A stretch of DNA of 64,000 nucleotides from an uncultured Sphingomonadaceae bacterium (lineage in GTDB: Bacteria > Pseudomonadota > Alphaproteobacteria > Sphingomonadales > Sphingomonadaceae). The DNA lies in contig CANMBD010000001.1 in the NCBI GenBank assembly GCA_947495985.1, forward strand, positions 1,178,001 to 1,242,000, given 5' to 3'. Below the pieces are notes generated by a model. It saw only the letters and a program-made list of their open reading frames with translations. It was not told where the DNA came from and did no database searches. Both the position numbers and the translations under genes were made by a program. The first letter of the stretch is position 1; every line of letters starts with the position of its first letter. This document shows, one piece after another, positions 46,604 through 55,664 of this stretch.

Positions 46604-48700
46604 TCAAGCGACCCTTTCATTTACTATCTCATCATCTGTCAACTGGCTGGCAAGCGGCAATATCAATGTAAACCGGCTTCCCGCGCCTTCTTTACTTTCC
46701 ACTTCCAGCCGGCCGTTCATCGCCATCGCCAAGGATCGGGCTTCAAAGGCACCGATGCCAAAACCGCCGTCCTTGCTGGATGCAAAAGGCTTGAACAACT
46801 GACTGCGGATAAACTCACTCGACATACCGACGCCGCGGTCCAGAACTTCGATTGCCACGCTCAAATCCCGCCGGCGTGCATTTATCAGTATGGGTTGACC
46901 GTCTGTACTGGCATCAATCGCATTCTGGATGAGATGTCCCAATATCTGATCAACCCGAGTGGGGTCAGCCATGGCGGTCAGATCATCAATCTGTGTGCTC
47001 TCAATTGCATGTAGCAGGCGTTTCTTTTCAATAATCGATTGCAGCAAAGCTGCGACCTTGACCGGTTTCGGTTCCTCGGGTTTGGCTTTGTTATGCTGTG
47101 ACAGCCGCTCCAGAAGGCCATTCATTTTACCCGCAGAATCCTGCAATGTTGCAATCATGTCAGCCTGAAATTCCGGATTGTCCGCATGCCGTTCTGCATT
47201 GCGGGCCAAGAGGCTAAGCTGACTGACGAGATTTTTGATGTCATGCATGACAAATGCCATGCGGCGGTTAAACTCGTCGAAGCGTTGTGCCTCCGAGAGG
47301 GATTCCTGGCTGCGTGCTTCGGCCAGATAGCTTGCCACCTGGCGCCCAACCACCCGCAGCATATCAAGATCTTCCCAGTCTAACGTCCGGTTTATCCGTG
47401 GTCTCGCCAGCAATACAATGCCTGCCAGCCGGTCAAAATGGACCAGCGGCACTGCTGCCCAAGTCTGTGGATCATTGGTCATCCACTCCGGAATGGCACT
47501 TGCGTCTATTTGATCGGCTTCATCCGCCCGCAAGGCGTCAAATTCTATAATGTGCCCGGTTTCTTCGAAAAATGGCACTGTCCCAGTCGTACAAGCTCGC
47601 GAAGGGACATGTATGGTGGGCCAGTTCCAACGAGACTGCAGCGTTAGACGGCCAGCATCATCAGGCATCAGCAATATCCCTGCCGGGGATTCGGTAATAT
47701 CGGCAATAGCTTTGACGACGCGTTCATGAAACGGCGCACTGTCGCTGCCTGGTCGTCCGATAGTGTCGGTAAACCTGATCCATTCGGCCCGATAGTCATA
47801 ACGATGCTGGAAGAAATTTTTCGCCAGTTTGACTTTAAACCAAGCGCGGAATTTTCCTGATGGCAGAAGGAGCAATGCCGCGATAGACGTGCCAAACAAA
47901 AAGCTGATCTGTGCCAGTCGCGCGTAATCCCCGCCGATGATCTGCAACGCCGTTGCAATAACAATCATCATCAACAGATATCCGCCGATGGCCACAAGCG
48001 ACAAAGAACGGAACGCGACGCTCCGGGATAGTTTCAGACGCCATTCGGTATTTCGCACCGATGCCAATGCGAGGATGGGCGCGATACAGGCCATTGCCGG
48101 TCCACGCATAGCCGTCAGTTCGAGCGAAAACTGTTGTGTCAGATAGGTGATCGTGAACAGATTAAGGTCGTAAGTCCAAATCGCAGCGAGCGAAGCCATT
48201 GGAAGCCTGATGCCTCCACGCGTTTCTGGTGCCGAAATTGAATATAAATTGTGCACAAGCACCAGAGCGCCCACAGCAAACAGCATACGAAGCACCAGTG
48301 ATGTGTACGCTGCCATACTAGCAAGACGCGGGCTACTGGCAAAGATAGGAATCAGGGAATCCACAACGATCTGGCCAACAAGAACAAACGCCAGCGCAAA
48401 ATATATAATGTTCACTGCTGTGGGTTGGTGACGCCCCTCGCCTACCCTCAAAAGGACGAACATGAAAATCAGCCACCCCATGTTTCTTAGGGATTCAGCA
48501 AAATTAGATATTGGTGAAAAAGCGCCTTCCACCGCGATACTCAAGGCCCAGAAACTTGTCAAAGCCAGCGCCAAAACTAGTGACTGCTGTGCTTTGTTCC
48601 GCTCTGCTTTCCGTTGGAACTGCCATATCGTAAGCGCAGCAAAAAGCGCTGCCGCCAGCCCATGTCCCAATATACTGATCTGGCTCAAAATCGTCACCAT
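46604..48700 (-). CDS. prsK: XrtA/PEP-CTERM system histidine kinase PrsK
   Basis: A 698-residue sensor kinase. The N-terminal third holds about eight membrane helices (LGHGLAAALFAALTIWQF onward), followed by a GAF-like segment with WAAVPLVHFDRLAGIVLL, then the phospho-histidine helix VMHDIKNLVSQLSLLARNAE and the ATPase domain with QNAIDAS and GGFGIGAFEARSLAM. The arrangement matches PrsK. It starts one base after the sugar transferase stop (TGAGATG) and prsR follows directly, so signal, response and output are co-expressed. Confidence 0.92.
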   Translation of the reverse strand: MVTILSQISILGHGLAAALFAALTIWQFQRKAERNKAQQSLVLALALTSFWALSIAVEGAFSPISNFAESLRNMGWLIFMFVLLRVGEGRHQPTAVNIIYFALAFVLVGQIVVDSLIPIFASSPRLASMAAYTSLVLRMLFAVGALVLVHNLYSISAPETRGGIRLPMASLAAIWTYDLNLFTITYLTQQFSLELTAMRGPAMACIAPILALASVRNTEWRLKLSRSVAFRSLSLVAIGGYLLMMIVIATALQIIGGDYARLAQISFLFGTSIAALLLLPSGKFRAWFKVKLAKNFFQHRYDYRAEWIRFTDTIGRPGSDSAPFHERVVKAIADITESPAGILLMPDDAGRLTLQSRWNWPTIHVPSRACTTGTVPFFEETGHIIEFDALRADEADQIDASAIPEWMTNDPQTWAAVPLVHFDRLAGIVLLARPRINRTLDWEDLDMLRVVGRQVASYLAEARSQESLSEAQRFDEFNRRMAFVMHDIKNLVSQLSLLARNAERHADNPEFQADMIATLQDSAGKMNGLLERLSQHNKAKPEEPKPVKVAALLQSIIEKKRLLHAIESTQIDDLTAMADPTRVDQILGHLIQNAIDASTDGQPILINARRRDLSVAIEVLDRGVGMSSEFIRSQLFKPFASSKDGGFGIGAFEARSLAMAMNGRLEVESKEGAGSRFTLILPLASQLTDDEIVNERVA

Positions 48701-48701
48701 C

Positions 48702-50090
48702 TCAGCGCGCGCCTTCTGGCCACAGCACAACCCGGATGGTCTGCAACAGGATCAGGATATCAAGAAATGGCGTATAGTTTTTGGCGTAGTACAAGTCATA
48801 TTCCAACTTGTGCCGGCTGTCTTCAATCGATGCGCCATAGGGATAGTTGATTTGCGCCCATCCGGTAATCCCCGGCTTCACCATATGCCGTTCAGCATAG
48901 AATGGCATTTTGGTCTGCAGGTCATCAATAAACTGCGGACGTTCCGGGCGTGGACCAACGAAGCTCATTTCGCCTTTCAAAACGCTCCATGCCTGCGGAA
49001 GTTCGTCGATGCGCACCTTGCGGATAAAATGCCCTATCCTGGTGATCCTGGGATCATTTTCACTCGCCCAAACAGCCTTGCCGCCAGTTTCAGCATCGGC
49101 ACGCATTGAACGCAATTTGAGAATGTTGAATTTCTGACCATACAGCCCAACACGTTCCTGTTTGAAAAAGGCACCGCCGCGGCTCTCCATCTTTATCAAT
49201 CCCGCAAAAAGCAGAATGAGAGGACCCGTAAAAAGCAGCAAAAGCAAACTCAGAACAATATCAAAACTGCGCTTGAAAACGGTGGATATCCTGCGTCCAG
49301 AGGAGAAACCATCCGAAAAAATAAACCAGCTTGGGTTAACGCTATCGAGATCGACCCGCCCAGTCTCCCTTTCCAGAAAGCTGGACATATCGTTTACATG
49401 AACCCCTGTGGTCTTGATCGTAAGCAGATCAGCCACCGGCAGTGAATTTCGTCTCTCTTCAAGCGCCAAGACAACTTCACTAACCCCCAGGTCAATCACA
49501 TGTTGCGGCAAATCATCTATGTCAGTGCGTTTTATCGCCGTTTTGACGATAGCAGGGCCCTCATTCATGTCTACGTAACCGCTGACAACGAAGCTGCTTT
49601 CTTGTTTGCTCGCAAGTTCTGCAATGCGGTTGGCCCTGGGGCCGGCACCTAGGATCAGCAGACGGCGCTTAAATACTCTGCTGTCGAGTATTGTACCCAG
49701 CATCACTCGCGCAGCCATCAAAAGGAAGATCGACAAGATCATCGCATAGAGAGAATTCGACCGCCAAAGCGTAGTTCCTGGCAGTATGAATGCCACGATA
49801 GACAAGAAAATCACACCAAGTGAAATGGCCACCAATATGCGTGCTGCTGCAAATCTCAGCGATTGAAGCGCTTCACTCCCGTAAACCCCGACGGCAATCA
49901 GGGCAATTTCGAGCGCGACGGCAAAGCTGATGATTGGCGCGGGGCGATCATAAATGGAACCCGCGTTCATCCCGATTTGGTTGGCGCGCAATACCCAGCT
50001 GATTTCAGCGGCAACGACCAATAGAAACAAGTCCAGAAGCCCCAGAAAAATGATGGGGTAAGGAATATAGTGTTTGAACAATCTGATCAT
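48702..50090 (-). CDS. Undecaprenyl-phosphate sugar phosphotransferase, XrtA/PEP-CTERM associated (TIGR03013-like)
   Basis: A 462-residue polyprenyl-phosphate sugar transferase that starts exopolysaccharide repeat-unit synthesis. Five N-terminal helices and a CoA-binding-like fold (LLILGAGPRANRIAEL) precede the C-terminal catalytic domain with KRSFDIVLSLLLLLF, KMESRGGAFFKQERVG, RKVRIDELPQ, VGPRPERP and KPGITGWAQINYPYG. The start is set at ATG 50090 (MIRLFKHYIPYPI), the usual family beginning, although its ribosome binding site is poor. First gene of the four-gene operon with prsK, prsR and the TPR gene. Confidence 0.9.
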   Translation of the reverse strand: MIRLFKHYIPYPIIFLGLLDLFLLVVAAEISWVLRANQIGMNAGSIYDRPAPIISFAVALEIALIAVGVYGSEALQSLRFAAARILVAISLGVIFLSIVAFILPGTTLWRSNSLYAMILSIFLLMAARVMLGTILDSRVFKRRLLILGAGPRANRIAELASKQESSFVVSGYVDMNEGPAIVKTAIKRTDIDDLPQHVIDLGVSEVVLALEERRNSLPVADLLTIKTTGVHVNDMSSFLERETGRVDLDSVNPSWFIFSDGFSSGRRISTVFKRSFDIVLSLLLLLFTGPLILLFAGLIKMESRGGAFFKQERVGLYGQKFNILKLRSMRADAETGGKAVWASENDPRITRIGHFIRKVRIDELPQAWSVLKGEMSFVGPRPERPQFIDDLQTKMPFYAERHMVKPGITGWAQINYPYGASIEDSRHKLEYDLYYAKNYTPFLDILILLQTIRVVLWPEGAR

Positions 50091-50221
50091 TAAGCAAGCA
50101 ATCTTGTGGCAAGGCACTCACCTGATAGACAAAATTCGTAAGCTGTCGGTTAATTTTACACTCTTTTTCCGACCAACCCTGGAATTCCATCGAAATTGTT
50201 CAGTTTTCCGACAGTCGAGTC

Positions 50222-51613
50222 TCAATCATTGACGAAATTATAAGGTGTCAGTCCGCTTTCCAGCTCGTCAAATTTCAAAGTCCTGTTTTTTGGTGCTGCA
50301 GATCGTTGAGGACATTTGTCCCTTGTGCAAGCGGGACAGCCAAGACCCACGGGTGTTGCGCTTTCCGTCGAAAGGTCCATTCCCCGTGCATAGTATAAGC
50401 CGGTAGCCATATCCGCTGACAGTCCCAAACCGACGGCGAATTCTGGAAAATACCCATTAACACCTGTTCCTACCCCCTGAACCGCGCGCGACAGAGTGAA
50501 CCATGTCGATCCGTCTTCCAATCCTATCAACTGGCTTCTTTCCTCCAATGGCCGGTCAAAAACGCGATGAATTTCCCAGAGCGGACAACGATGGGCACTT
50601 TCAACCAGGGACGCATTGCTCGCGCCTGCGAAACGTTTGGAAACCAAACCGGACCGGTCAATCCGTATCATGAAAAATGGCAAACCGCGTGCACCGACCC
50701 GCTGCATCGTCGTCAGTCGATGGGCCACCTGCTCGAAACTGGCACCAAAACGGCGTTGTAAAACCTGTATTTGATATCCGGTTTGCTCACATGCCCTTAG
50801 AAAACGGGCATAAGGCATCATCAAAGCAGCCGCAAAGTAACTTGATAAATGGCGATGATACAGGCGCTTCGACACTTTATCGGGGAAGTCCGCACCCGAG
50901 ACCAACCCTTCAATTTCGGCCTGGGCTTCAATTTCTCCGAGCAATGCTGCAGCCTGAAAAGTGCGAGATGCTGGATCAAGCATTTCCGACAGCTGTAGCT
51001 GCCGCGCATGTAAATCCAGTCTTCTCACAATATCCGGCAGAACGGTTTCAGGGAGAATTCTTATGGTAAGTTGATGCTTGACCCGGAGCCTCTCCGCAAT
51101 CGCACCATATAAATCTGCCGCACCCAGACGTAACTCATCGGCAAGTGTCTCGGCCATAGCGTCAAGATCAGCAAAATGATTGCGCCAGCGTTCAATTTCT
51201 GTGCGCACCAACTGAAATGGATCCAAAATTTCAGGGGCACGATCATCACCTCCCGCTGAACGGCTGTCGAATAGTCTTACGAAGGCTTCTGCAGCATTTG
51301 GCGCCGCAATCAGCCATTCCTCTAACTCCGATCGATCGACCACCAAGTCATCAAACATAGGAGCAGCCAAACGCCTGCCAAGTCCATCAACCCCGCCACC
51401 AGGTTGGTCAGCCACCAGTTGCCGGGGATCAAAATCGAACCGATCTGCAAGCAACAACATCAGTCGCGCACTTAGCGGACGCTGGTTCCGTTCTATCAAA
51501 TTCAGATAACTGGGAGATATATCCAGCGCCTCAGCCAACGCCAATTGAGTCATGTTGGCGGTCCGGCGAAGCCGCTTTATCACCGCGCCAGCAAAAAGTT
51601 TTCGATCTGCCAT
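50222..51613 (-). CDS. Short-chain fatty acyl-CoA regulator family (ScfR/RamB-like) transcription factor
   Basis: A 463-residue regulator. An XRE-type helix-turn-helix (IKRLRRTANMTQLALAEALD, then SPSYLNLIERNQRPLSARLM) is followed by an ImmA/IrrE-like middle part and a C-terminal domain that ends with cysteines (LGCPACTRDKCPQR), all typical of the acyl-CoA-sensing ScfR group such as PccR and RamB. Known members regulate propionyl- or acetyl-CoA metabolism, sensing an acyl-CoA. A palindrome sits 13-28 bases before its ATG and suggests autorepression. The adjacent divergent region holds a candidate small RNA. Confidence 0.88.
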   Translation of the reverse strand: MADRKLFAGAVIKRLRRTANMTQLALAEALDISPSYLNLIERNQRPLSARLMLLLADRFDFDPRQLVADQPGGGVDGLGRRLAAPMFDDLVVDRSELEEWLIAAPNAAEAFVRLFDSRSAGGDDRAPEILDPFQLVRTEIERWRNHFADLDAMAETLADELRLGAADLYGAIAERLRVKHQLTIRILPETVLPDIVRRLDLHARQLQLSEMLDPASRTFQAAALLGEIEAQAEIEGLVSGADFPDKVSKRLYHRHLSSYFAAALMMPYARFLRACEQTGYQIQVLQRRFGASFEQVAHRLTTMQRVGARGLPFFMIRIDRSGLVSKRFAGASNASLVESAHRCPLWEIHRVFDRPLEERSQLIGLEDGSTWFTLSRAVQGVGTGVNGYFPEFAVGLGLSADMATGLYYARGMDLSTESATPVGLGCPACTRDKCPQRSAAPKNRTLKFDELESGLTPYNFVND

Positions 51614-51625
51614 AGATGACACCCA

Positions 51626-51641
51626 TGTAAATTATTTTACA
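51626..51641. promoter_or_regulatory. Inverted repeat operator before the ScfR-type gene
   Basis: TGTAAA and TTTACA are separated by four bases, forming a perfect palindrome 13-28 bases upstream of the regulator's ATG. That position fits autorepression. The same half-site recurs at 51675-51694. Confidence 0.62.
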
Positions 51642-51674
51642 AATTATCAAGCTTAAACGGAAATAGTAATCATA

Positions 51675-51694
51675 TTTACACCGAATTCTGTAAA
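51675..51694. promoter_or_regulatory. Second inverted repeat with the same half-site
   Basis: TTTACA and TGTAAA flank an 8-base centre containing GAATTC. It repeats the half-site of the 51626 palindrome in opposite arrangement and lies about 25-45 bases before the candidate small RNA, so it could control both divergent transcripts. Confidence 0.58.
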
Positions 51695-51719
51695 TTTTCT
51701 TTGCGTCCTTCTTCATAAT

Positions 51720-51820
51720 GACCCAAACGATGGGTGAACGGACCGTTTGATCGGTCTCGAAACAGTTTCCTGGGGAGGAAAAGCTATCCGTCGGAGCCTT
51801 GCCGCTCCGACGGATTTTTT
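51720..51820 (+). ncRNA. Candidate structured small RNA with terminator
   Basis: Four stem-loops follow each other: ACCCA/TGGGT (51721-51735), GACCG/CGGTC (51741-51756), TTTCC/GGAAA with loop TGGGGA (51766-51781), and a strong terminator hairpin. There is no good reading frame apart from a ten-codon ATG at 51718-51750. A CATAAT at 51714-51719 could belong to a promoter, but no good -35 was found at the right distance. No known RNA family was recognised. Confidence 0.5.
51788..51820 (+). terminator. Strong Rho-independent terminator
   Basis: Perfect 10-bp arms CCGTCGGAGC and GCTCCGACGG around a six-base loop are followed by A and six T. No protein gene on the plus strand precedes it, which is why the upstream 70 bases are proposed as a small RNA. 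Confidence 0.9.
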
Positions 51821-51896
51821 ATGCGCAAGGTGTAAGCATATTTTAAGGGCAAGTCGTTAAGGCGATCATATGAAAATCTAAAACTAGGTGCTCTTG

Positions 51897-52316
51897 ATGA
51901 TCAAACAGGCAATTCTTTTCGTCGTTTCCACTGGTACACTCATATACTTCATCGCGCCCGTTGATGATGAGAAAGCTGCGGAGCCGGTTGCAGAAGAGAC
52001 TTCCAAAACGAAGTCTGCAGCCAAGGCAAATACTTCCGATCAATGGGGTTACGACGACGAAGGGTCCGACGAATTTGTTTTTGGTGAACCGCTGGCATAT
52101 TCTGACGATGATGACGCTCCAGCCGGCAATAATGGTGAAGTCGCTGGAACCCCGGGACCAATAATTAGTGAACCCAAAAAGCAGATTGCCCGAACGAACT
52201 ACATCAGCCCGGCCGTCTACTCGAAAGCGCCCAAGCCCGGTGGACCTGGCAGCAAGGATAATCCGATCGATATGACACCGCCGGGTGGCAGGACACCACC
52301 GCCGTCCAAGCCTTAA
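51897..52316 (+). CDS. Hypothetical membrane-anchored acidic protein with proline-rich tail
   Basis: A 139-residue protein: a hydrophobic N-terminus (MIKQAILFVVSTGTLIYFIA) anchors it, then a low-complexity acidic part (SDDDDAPAGNN) and a proline- and glycine-rich end (PPGGRTPPPSKP). AGGTG seven bases before ATG 51897 supports the start; a longer TTG reading is possible. No family is recognised. It starts 77 bases after the terminator at 51788. Confidence 0.6.
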   Translation: MIKQAILFVVSTGTLIYFIAPVDDEKAAEPVAEETSKTKSAAKANTSDQWGYDDEGSDEFVFGEPLAYSDDDDAPAGNNGEVAGTPGPIISEPKKQIARTNYISPAVYSKAPKPGGPGSKDNPIDMTPPGGRTPPPSKP

Positions 52317-52344
52317 GCATTTCAAGCTGCGAAACACGAATGGC

Positions 52345-52728
52345 TTATTGGCAGCGTTTCATGATGTAATTATCGGGCTCTATGTTCAGGATGAATTGAT
52401 CTGGTCCAGATATCGTGACAGGTCCCTCCATCTGGAAACGACCCCCTGCCTCGCCTGTTTCTTCATCCTCCGCCAGATCGGTCAAGTTGAGCGTCAACTG
52501 ACCGGCCGCCCATTGCCAAATACCGGTCAAGTCTTCCGATATGAAATTGCCGCCAGCCAATAGCGTCCAGTTTGTCGGTTGATCGCAGGTTTCTTCCCAG
52601 AAAGCCCAACGCCCTTCGAAATATGAAGCTTCAATAGCCTGTGCAGATTGCGGCACTTCAACATTGGCAATAGACGCGGTTGCTGCAACAGCAACGCCGA
52701 CCGCGCCAATTACCTTAGTTGCCGTCAT
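52345..52728 (-). CDS. Exported hypothetical protein
   Basis: A 127-residue protein with an N-terminal hydrophobic segment (VIGAVGVAVAATASIANV) and then FEGRWAFWEETCDQPTNWT, a tryptophan-rich part, and an acidic strip (DLAEDEETGEAGG). Two cysteines (ETCDQP and MKRCQ) could form a disulfide. The fold may be a small beta-barrel. It starts three bases after the M20 gene stop and so belongs to that transcription unit. Function unknown. Confidence 0.68.
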   Translation of the reverse strand: MTATKVIGAVGVAVAATASIANVEVPQSAQAIEASYFEGRWAFWEETCDQPTNWTLLAGGNFISEDLTGIWQWAAGQLTLNLTDLAEDEETGEAGGRFQMEGPVTISGPDQFILNIEPDNYIMKRCQ

Positions 52729-52731
52729 GCA

Positions 52732-54063
52732 CTAACCGCCCTTTTTCATAATGTTAAGCGCCGCAGCTGTCAGCGCTTCTGCACCTGTTGCCACTACTTT
52801 TTCCGCGTCCGGCGCCCATAGTGGACTATGGAGTGACGGCAATTTTGTGCCCGCCTTTTTCGCAGCCAGATACTCATCCATCGGTACACCGCCGACCCAA
52901 AAAATCATGCTTTTGATCGATTCATCCGCACGGCGATAGCGGCTGAAATCTTCGCCGCCCATCACCGGTTTAGACTCTACCACCCGTTGTTTGCCGAAAC
53001 GCGCTTCAAAAAGCTTTGCCATCTCGCGAGTAAACTCGGGGCTGTTATAGGTTGATGGCGTAAATTCGTCATCACGCACGCGAATTATGGGCATTCGGTC
53101 TTCTGGCAGACCAGCTGTTACCGCCTCGCCCTTGGTAATCCGCTTGATCCCGTCGAGCAGTTTGGCGCGTGTTTCGTCAGAGTAACTACGAACTGTAAGC
53201 AACAAATTGGCTTTATCAGGAATAATATTATGCTTAAATCCTGCCTGAAAACTGCCAACCGTAACTACTGCAGGGTCTTGCGGATCAATTTCACGACTGA
53301 CCAACGTCTGTAGCGCACCCACGATGCGCGAAGCGACAACGATAGGGTCCTTTGTTGTATGCGGATAAGCACCGTGACCGCCCACGCCTCTCACTTCAAT
53401 GTCCACACTATCGACATTGGCCAGCGCATAGCCGGGTGAATAGCCGATAAAACCTGCCGGTGCGCCCGCGGCATCGTGAAAGGCCATGACATAATCCGGC
53501 TTGGGGAAACGGGTGTAAAGCCCGTCCTCCAACATCGCCTTGGCTCCCTCCCCAGTTTCTTCGGCAGGTTGCAGGATCATCACTAGCGTGCCGGACCATT
53601 CGTCCTTGCGCGCGACCAGCTGGCGTGCTGTTCCGACCCAACCGGTCATATGCGTATCATGGCCGCAAGCGTGCATCACACCGGTATCATTGCCTTCGCG
53701 GGTTTTTGCGCGCACTTTGGATGCAAAGGGCAGTCCGGTTTTTTCGACCAGCGGCAGGGCATCCATATCCGCGCGGATCATAACTGTTGGACCGTCGCCA
53801 TTTTTCATCACCGCAACCACGCCAGTGCCGCCGACTTTTTCGGTCACGTCAAAGCCAAGCCGTCTGGCTTCAGCCGCCAGCTTGGCCGCTGTCTGAACCT
53901 CTTCGCCACTTAGTTCAGGATTAGCATGTAGATCGCGATATATTTCCATCAGGGACGGCAAGTCCGCCGTGATCGCATCTCTCAGTGGATCAGCTTGCGC
54001 CGGTGTACACAACAAAACAGTACTGGCCGCGACCAAGGCGGCTTTCGAAATCATACGCATCAC
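52732..54063 (-). CDS. Exported M20D-family amidohydrolase/aminoacylase
   Basis: A 443-residue metallohydrolase with a signal peptide (LVAASTVLLCTPAQAD). Metal and catalytic parts are IRADMDALPLVEKTG, HACGHDTHMTGW, QPAEETGEGAKAMLEDG with the catalytic glutamate, AFHDAAG and GGEDFSRY near the end. The family hydrolyses N-acyl amino acids, indole-acetyl amino acids or hippurate. It follows DUF4893 by 65 bases on the same strand. Confidence 0.92.
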   Translation of the reverse strand: MMRMISKAALVAASTVLLCTPAQADPLRDAITADLPSLMEIYRDLHANPELSGEEVQTAAKLAAEARRLGFDVTEKVGGTGVVAVMKNGDGPTVMIRADMDALPLVEKTGLPFASKVRAKTREGNDTGVMHACGHDTHMTGWVGTARQLVARKDEWSGTLVMILQPAEETGEGAKAMLEDGLYTRFPKPDYVMAFHDAAGAPAGFIGYSPGYALANVDSVDIEVRGVGGHGAYPHTTKDPIVVASRIVGALQTLVSREIDPQDPAVVTVGSFQAGFKHNIIPDKANLLLTVRSYSDETRAKLLDGIKRITKGEAVTAGLPEDRMPIIRVRDDEFTPSTYNSPEFTREMAKLFEARFGKQRVVESKPVMGGEDFSRYRRADESIKSMIFWVGGVPMDEYLAAKKAGTKLPSLHSPLWAPDAEKVVATGAEALTAAALNIMKKGG

Positions 54064-54128
54064 TATCCCCGAGTTATTTCACAAGTTTGTGAACTTAACT
54101 GCTCAAACACCCCTTGTCAGGCACAAAT

Positions 54129-54755
54129 TTAATCGGTGATGGGAGTCAGCTCCATCACATTCACAACTGACTCATAATAGGGATAGGGGAAAACCATGCG
54201 CCAGCGTTTTGGACCAATCTGCTCAACCACGGCGGCCTGATCACGCTTTTCTGTCTGTCCATAGGATACGGCCTTGTCTTCATAACCATAAAATGACGTG
54301 CCCAGATAGATAGAATGGCGCGTGCCCGCCTCATATAACCAGCCAGTCGTGCGCTGAGAGCCGGTCAATTTGATAAAATGGCGCCGATCACCATTAACGG
54401 TAACCCGGCATCGAAAAGCCGGATAAGCAATATAGGGCAAGCCGCCGCTGGCATCACCATCCAATTTTGTGATCGAGCAGGAATAGAGACCCGCCGGAAT
54501 TTTGCTATCCGGCAATGCCGCCTCTTCTTCAAATAGCGGCTTCCGGGCGGTGAGCTTCGGCCCCTCTCCTCCCTCAACGGCGCCAGTACGTCCTTCTCGT
54601 AAAGCCTTTTGCCAATCATCCAGTCGTTTTTGATCCGCCGCTGTCGCCAGCTCTCGCCATTGCGACTCCGGATGTGGACTGTCTTTGGCAACCGCCACCG
54701 AAGCCAGTCCGGCCGACGCCAGCACCGCGATGGCTTTCAGACGCGTGCCGGTCAT
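54129..54755 (-). CDS. DUF4893 domain-containing exported protein
   Basis: A 208-residue protein beginning MTGTRLKAIAVLASAGLASV with a signal peptide. Conserved-looking elements are WQKALREGRTGAVEGGE, IPAGLYSCSITKLDG and RHSIYLGTSFYGYED, matching the DUF4893 family found in sphingomonads. The ATG overlaps the 3-hydroxybutyrate dehydrogenase stop (ATGA), so it is translationally coupled; the longer frame into that gene is rejected. Function unknown. Confidence 0.83.
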   Translation of the reverse strand: MTGTRLKAIAVLASAGLASVAVAKDSPHPESQWRELATAADQKRLDDWQKALREGRTGAVEGGEGPKLTARKPLFEEEAALPDSKIPAGLYSCSITKLDGDASGGLPYIAYPAFRCRVTVNGDRRHFIKLTGSQRTTGWLYEAGTRHSIYLGTSFYGYEDKAVSYGQTEKRDQAAVVEQIGPKRWRMVFPYPYYESVVNVMELTPITD

Positions 54756-55537
54756 TGTGCCGTCCACCCGCCATCGATGGAGAGGTTCGCCCCAGTAATT
54801 GCGCTCGCCTCCTCCTTGCAAAGAAACACCGCCAGTGCGGCAATCTGGTCGATCTGGACAAATTGCTTGGTCGGTTGCCCGGCCAGCAGCACATCATTCA
54901 TCACCTGCTCACGCGTCATATTCCGCGCTTTCATTGTATCGGGTATCTGGTTCTCAACCAGCGGTGTCCACGCATAGCCAGGCGAGATCGTGTTTACCGT
55001 AATTCCCTGTTGCGCAACCTCCAAGGCAACCGTCTTGGAAAATCCCGCAATCGCATGTTTCGCAGCATTGTAAGCGGATTTATAAGGGCTAGCGACCTTG
55101 CTGTGCATCGAACCGGTATTGATGATCCGCCCCCAACCGCGCGCTTTCATGCCCGGCAGCACGGCTTTGGTGGTGTGAAAAGCGCTGTTGCAGATAATAT
55201 CCATAATCGCGTTCCACTTGTCTTCGGGAAACTCATCAACCGGGGCAACGTGCTGAATTCCGGCGTTGTTGACCAGAATATCGACTTCTCCCAATTGCTC
55301 GGCACAGTCTGCGGCCATTTGCCGGATTTCTTCCGGTTTGGTCATGTCAGCATTGCTGTAAGCGGCCTTGGTTCCACTCAACTTTTCCAGTTCCTGCCGT
55401 AGCGCTTCAATTTCAGCGGCATCGCCAAAGCCGTTGATCATCACCGCTGCACCTTCAGCAGCCAGTGCTTTTGCATATCCGCCGCCAATGCCGGAAGTTG
55501 ACCCGGTTACCAGAGCAGTTTTACCCTTCAGAAACAT
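54752..55537 (-). CDS. 3-hydroxybutyrate dehydrogenase
   Basis: A 261-residue short-chain dehydrogenase that interconverts 3-hydroxybutyrate and acetoacetate with NAD. The cofactor segment is ALVTGSTSGIGGGYAKALAA, then LVNNAGIQHVAPV, the catalytic YKSAYNAAKHA with Tyr-x3-Lys, and ISPGYAWTPLVENQIPD, typical of bacterial BDH. The start is ATG 55537 with AGGAGA upstream; an apparent upstream extension is only the antisense of the glycine-rich start of the next gene. It supports polyhydroxybutyrate or ketone-body use; no PHB genes are adjacent. Confidence 0.92.
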   Translation of the reverse strand: MFLKGKTALVTGSTSGIGGGYAKALAAEGAAVMINGFGDAAEIEALRQELEKLSGTKAAYSNADMTKPEEIRQMAADCAEQLGEVDILVNNAGIQHVAPVDEFPEDKWNAIMDIICNSAFHTTKAVLPGMKARGWGRIINTGSMHSKVASPYKSAYNAAKHAIAGFSKTVALEVAQQGITVNTISPGYAWTPLVENQIPDTMKARNMTREQVMNDVLLAGQPTKQFVQIDQIAALAVFLCKEEASAITGANLSIDGGWTAQ

Positions 55538-55664
55538 GCTTTTTTCTCCTTTGGGCGACCTTAAAACAGTCACAAGTGACTGCAACGGCTTTTTGTAAAA
55601 GAATTGCGCGACGCTTGCGCTTTTGTCCGATTCAGGCGAATTGAACTCTAATAGGAGAGAAGCC

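Noticed and set aside
43233-50090. PEP-CTERM sorting tails on nearby exported proteins
   Set aside because: None of the exported proteins in this window ends in a PEP motif, a helix and a basic tail.
51718-51750. Ten-codon frame inside the candidate small RNA as a leader peptide
   Set aside because: No ribosome binding site; its ATG sits just before the first hairpin, and no attenuator-type codon run is present.
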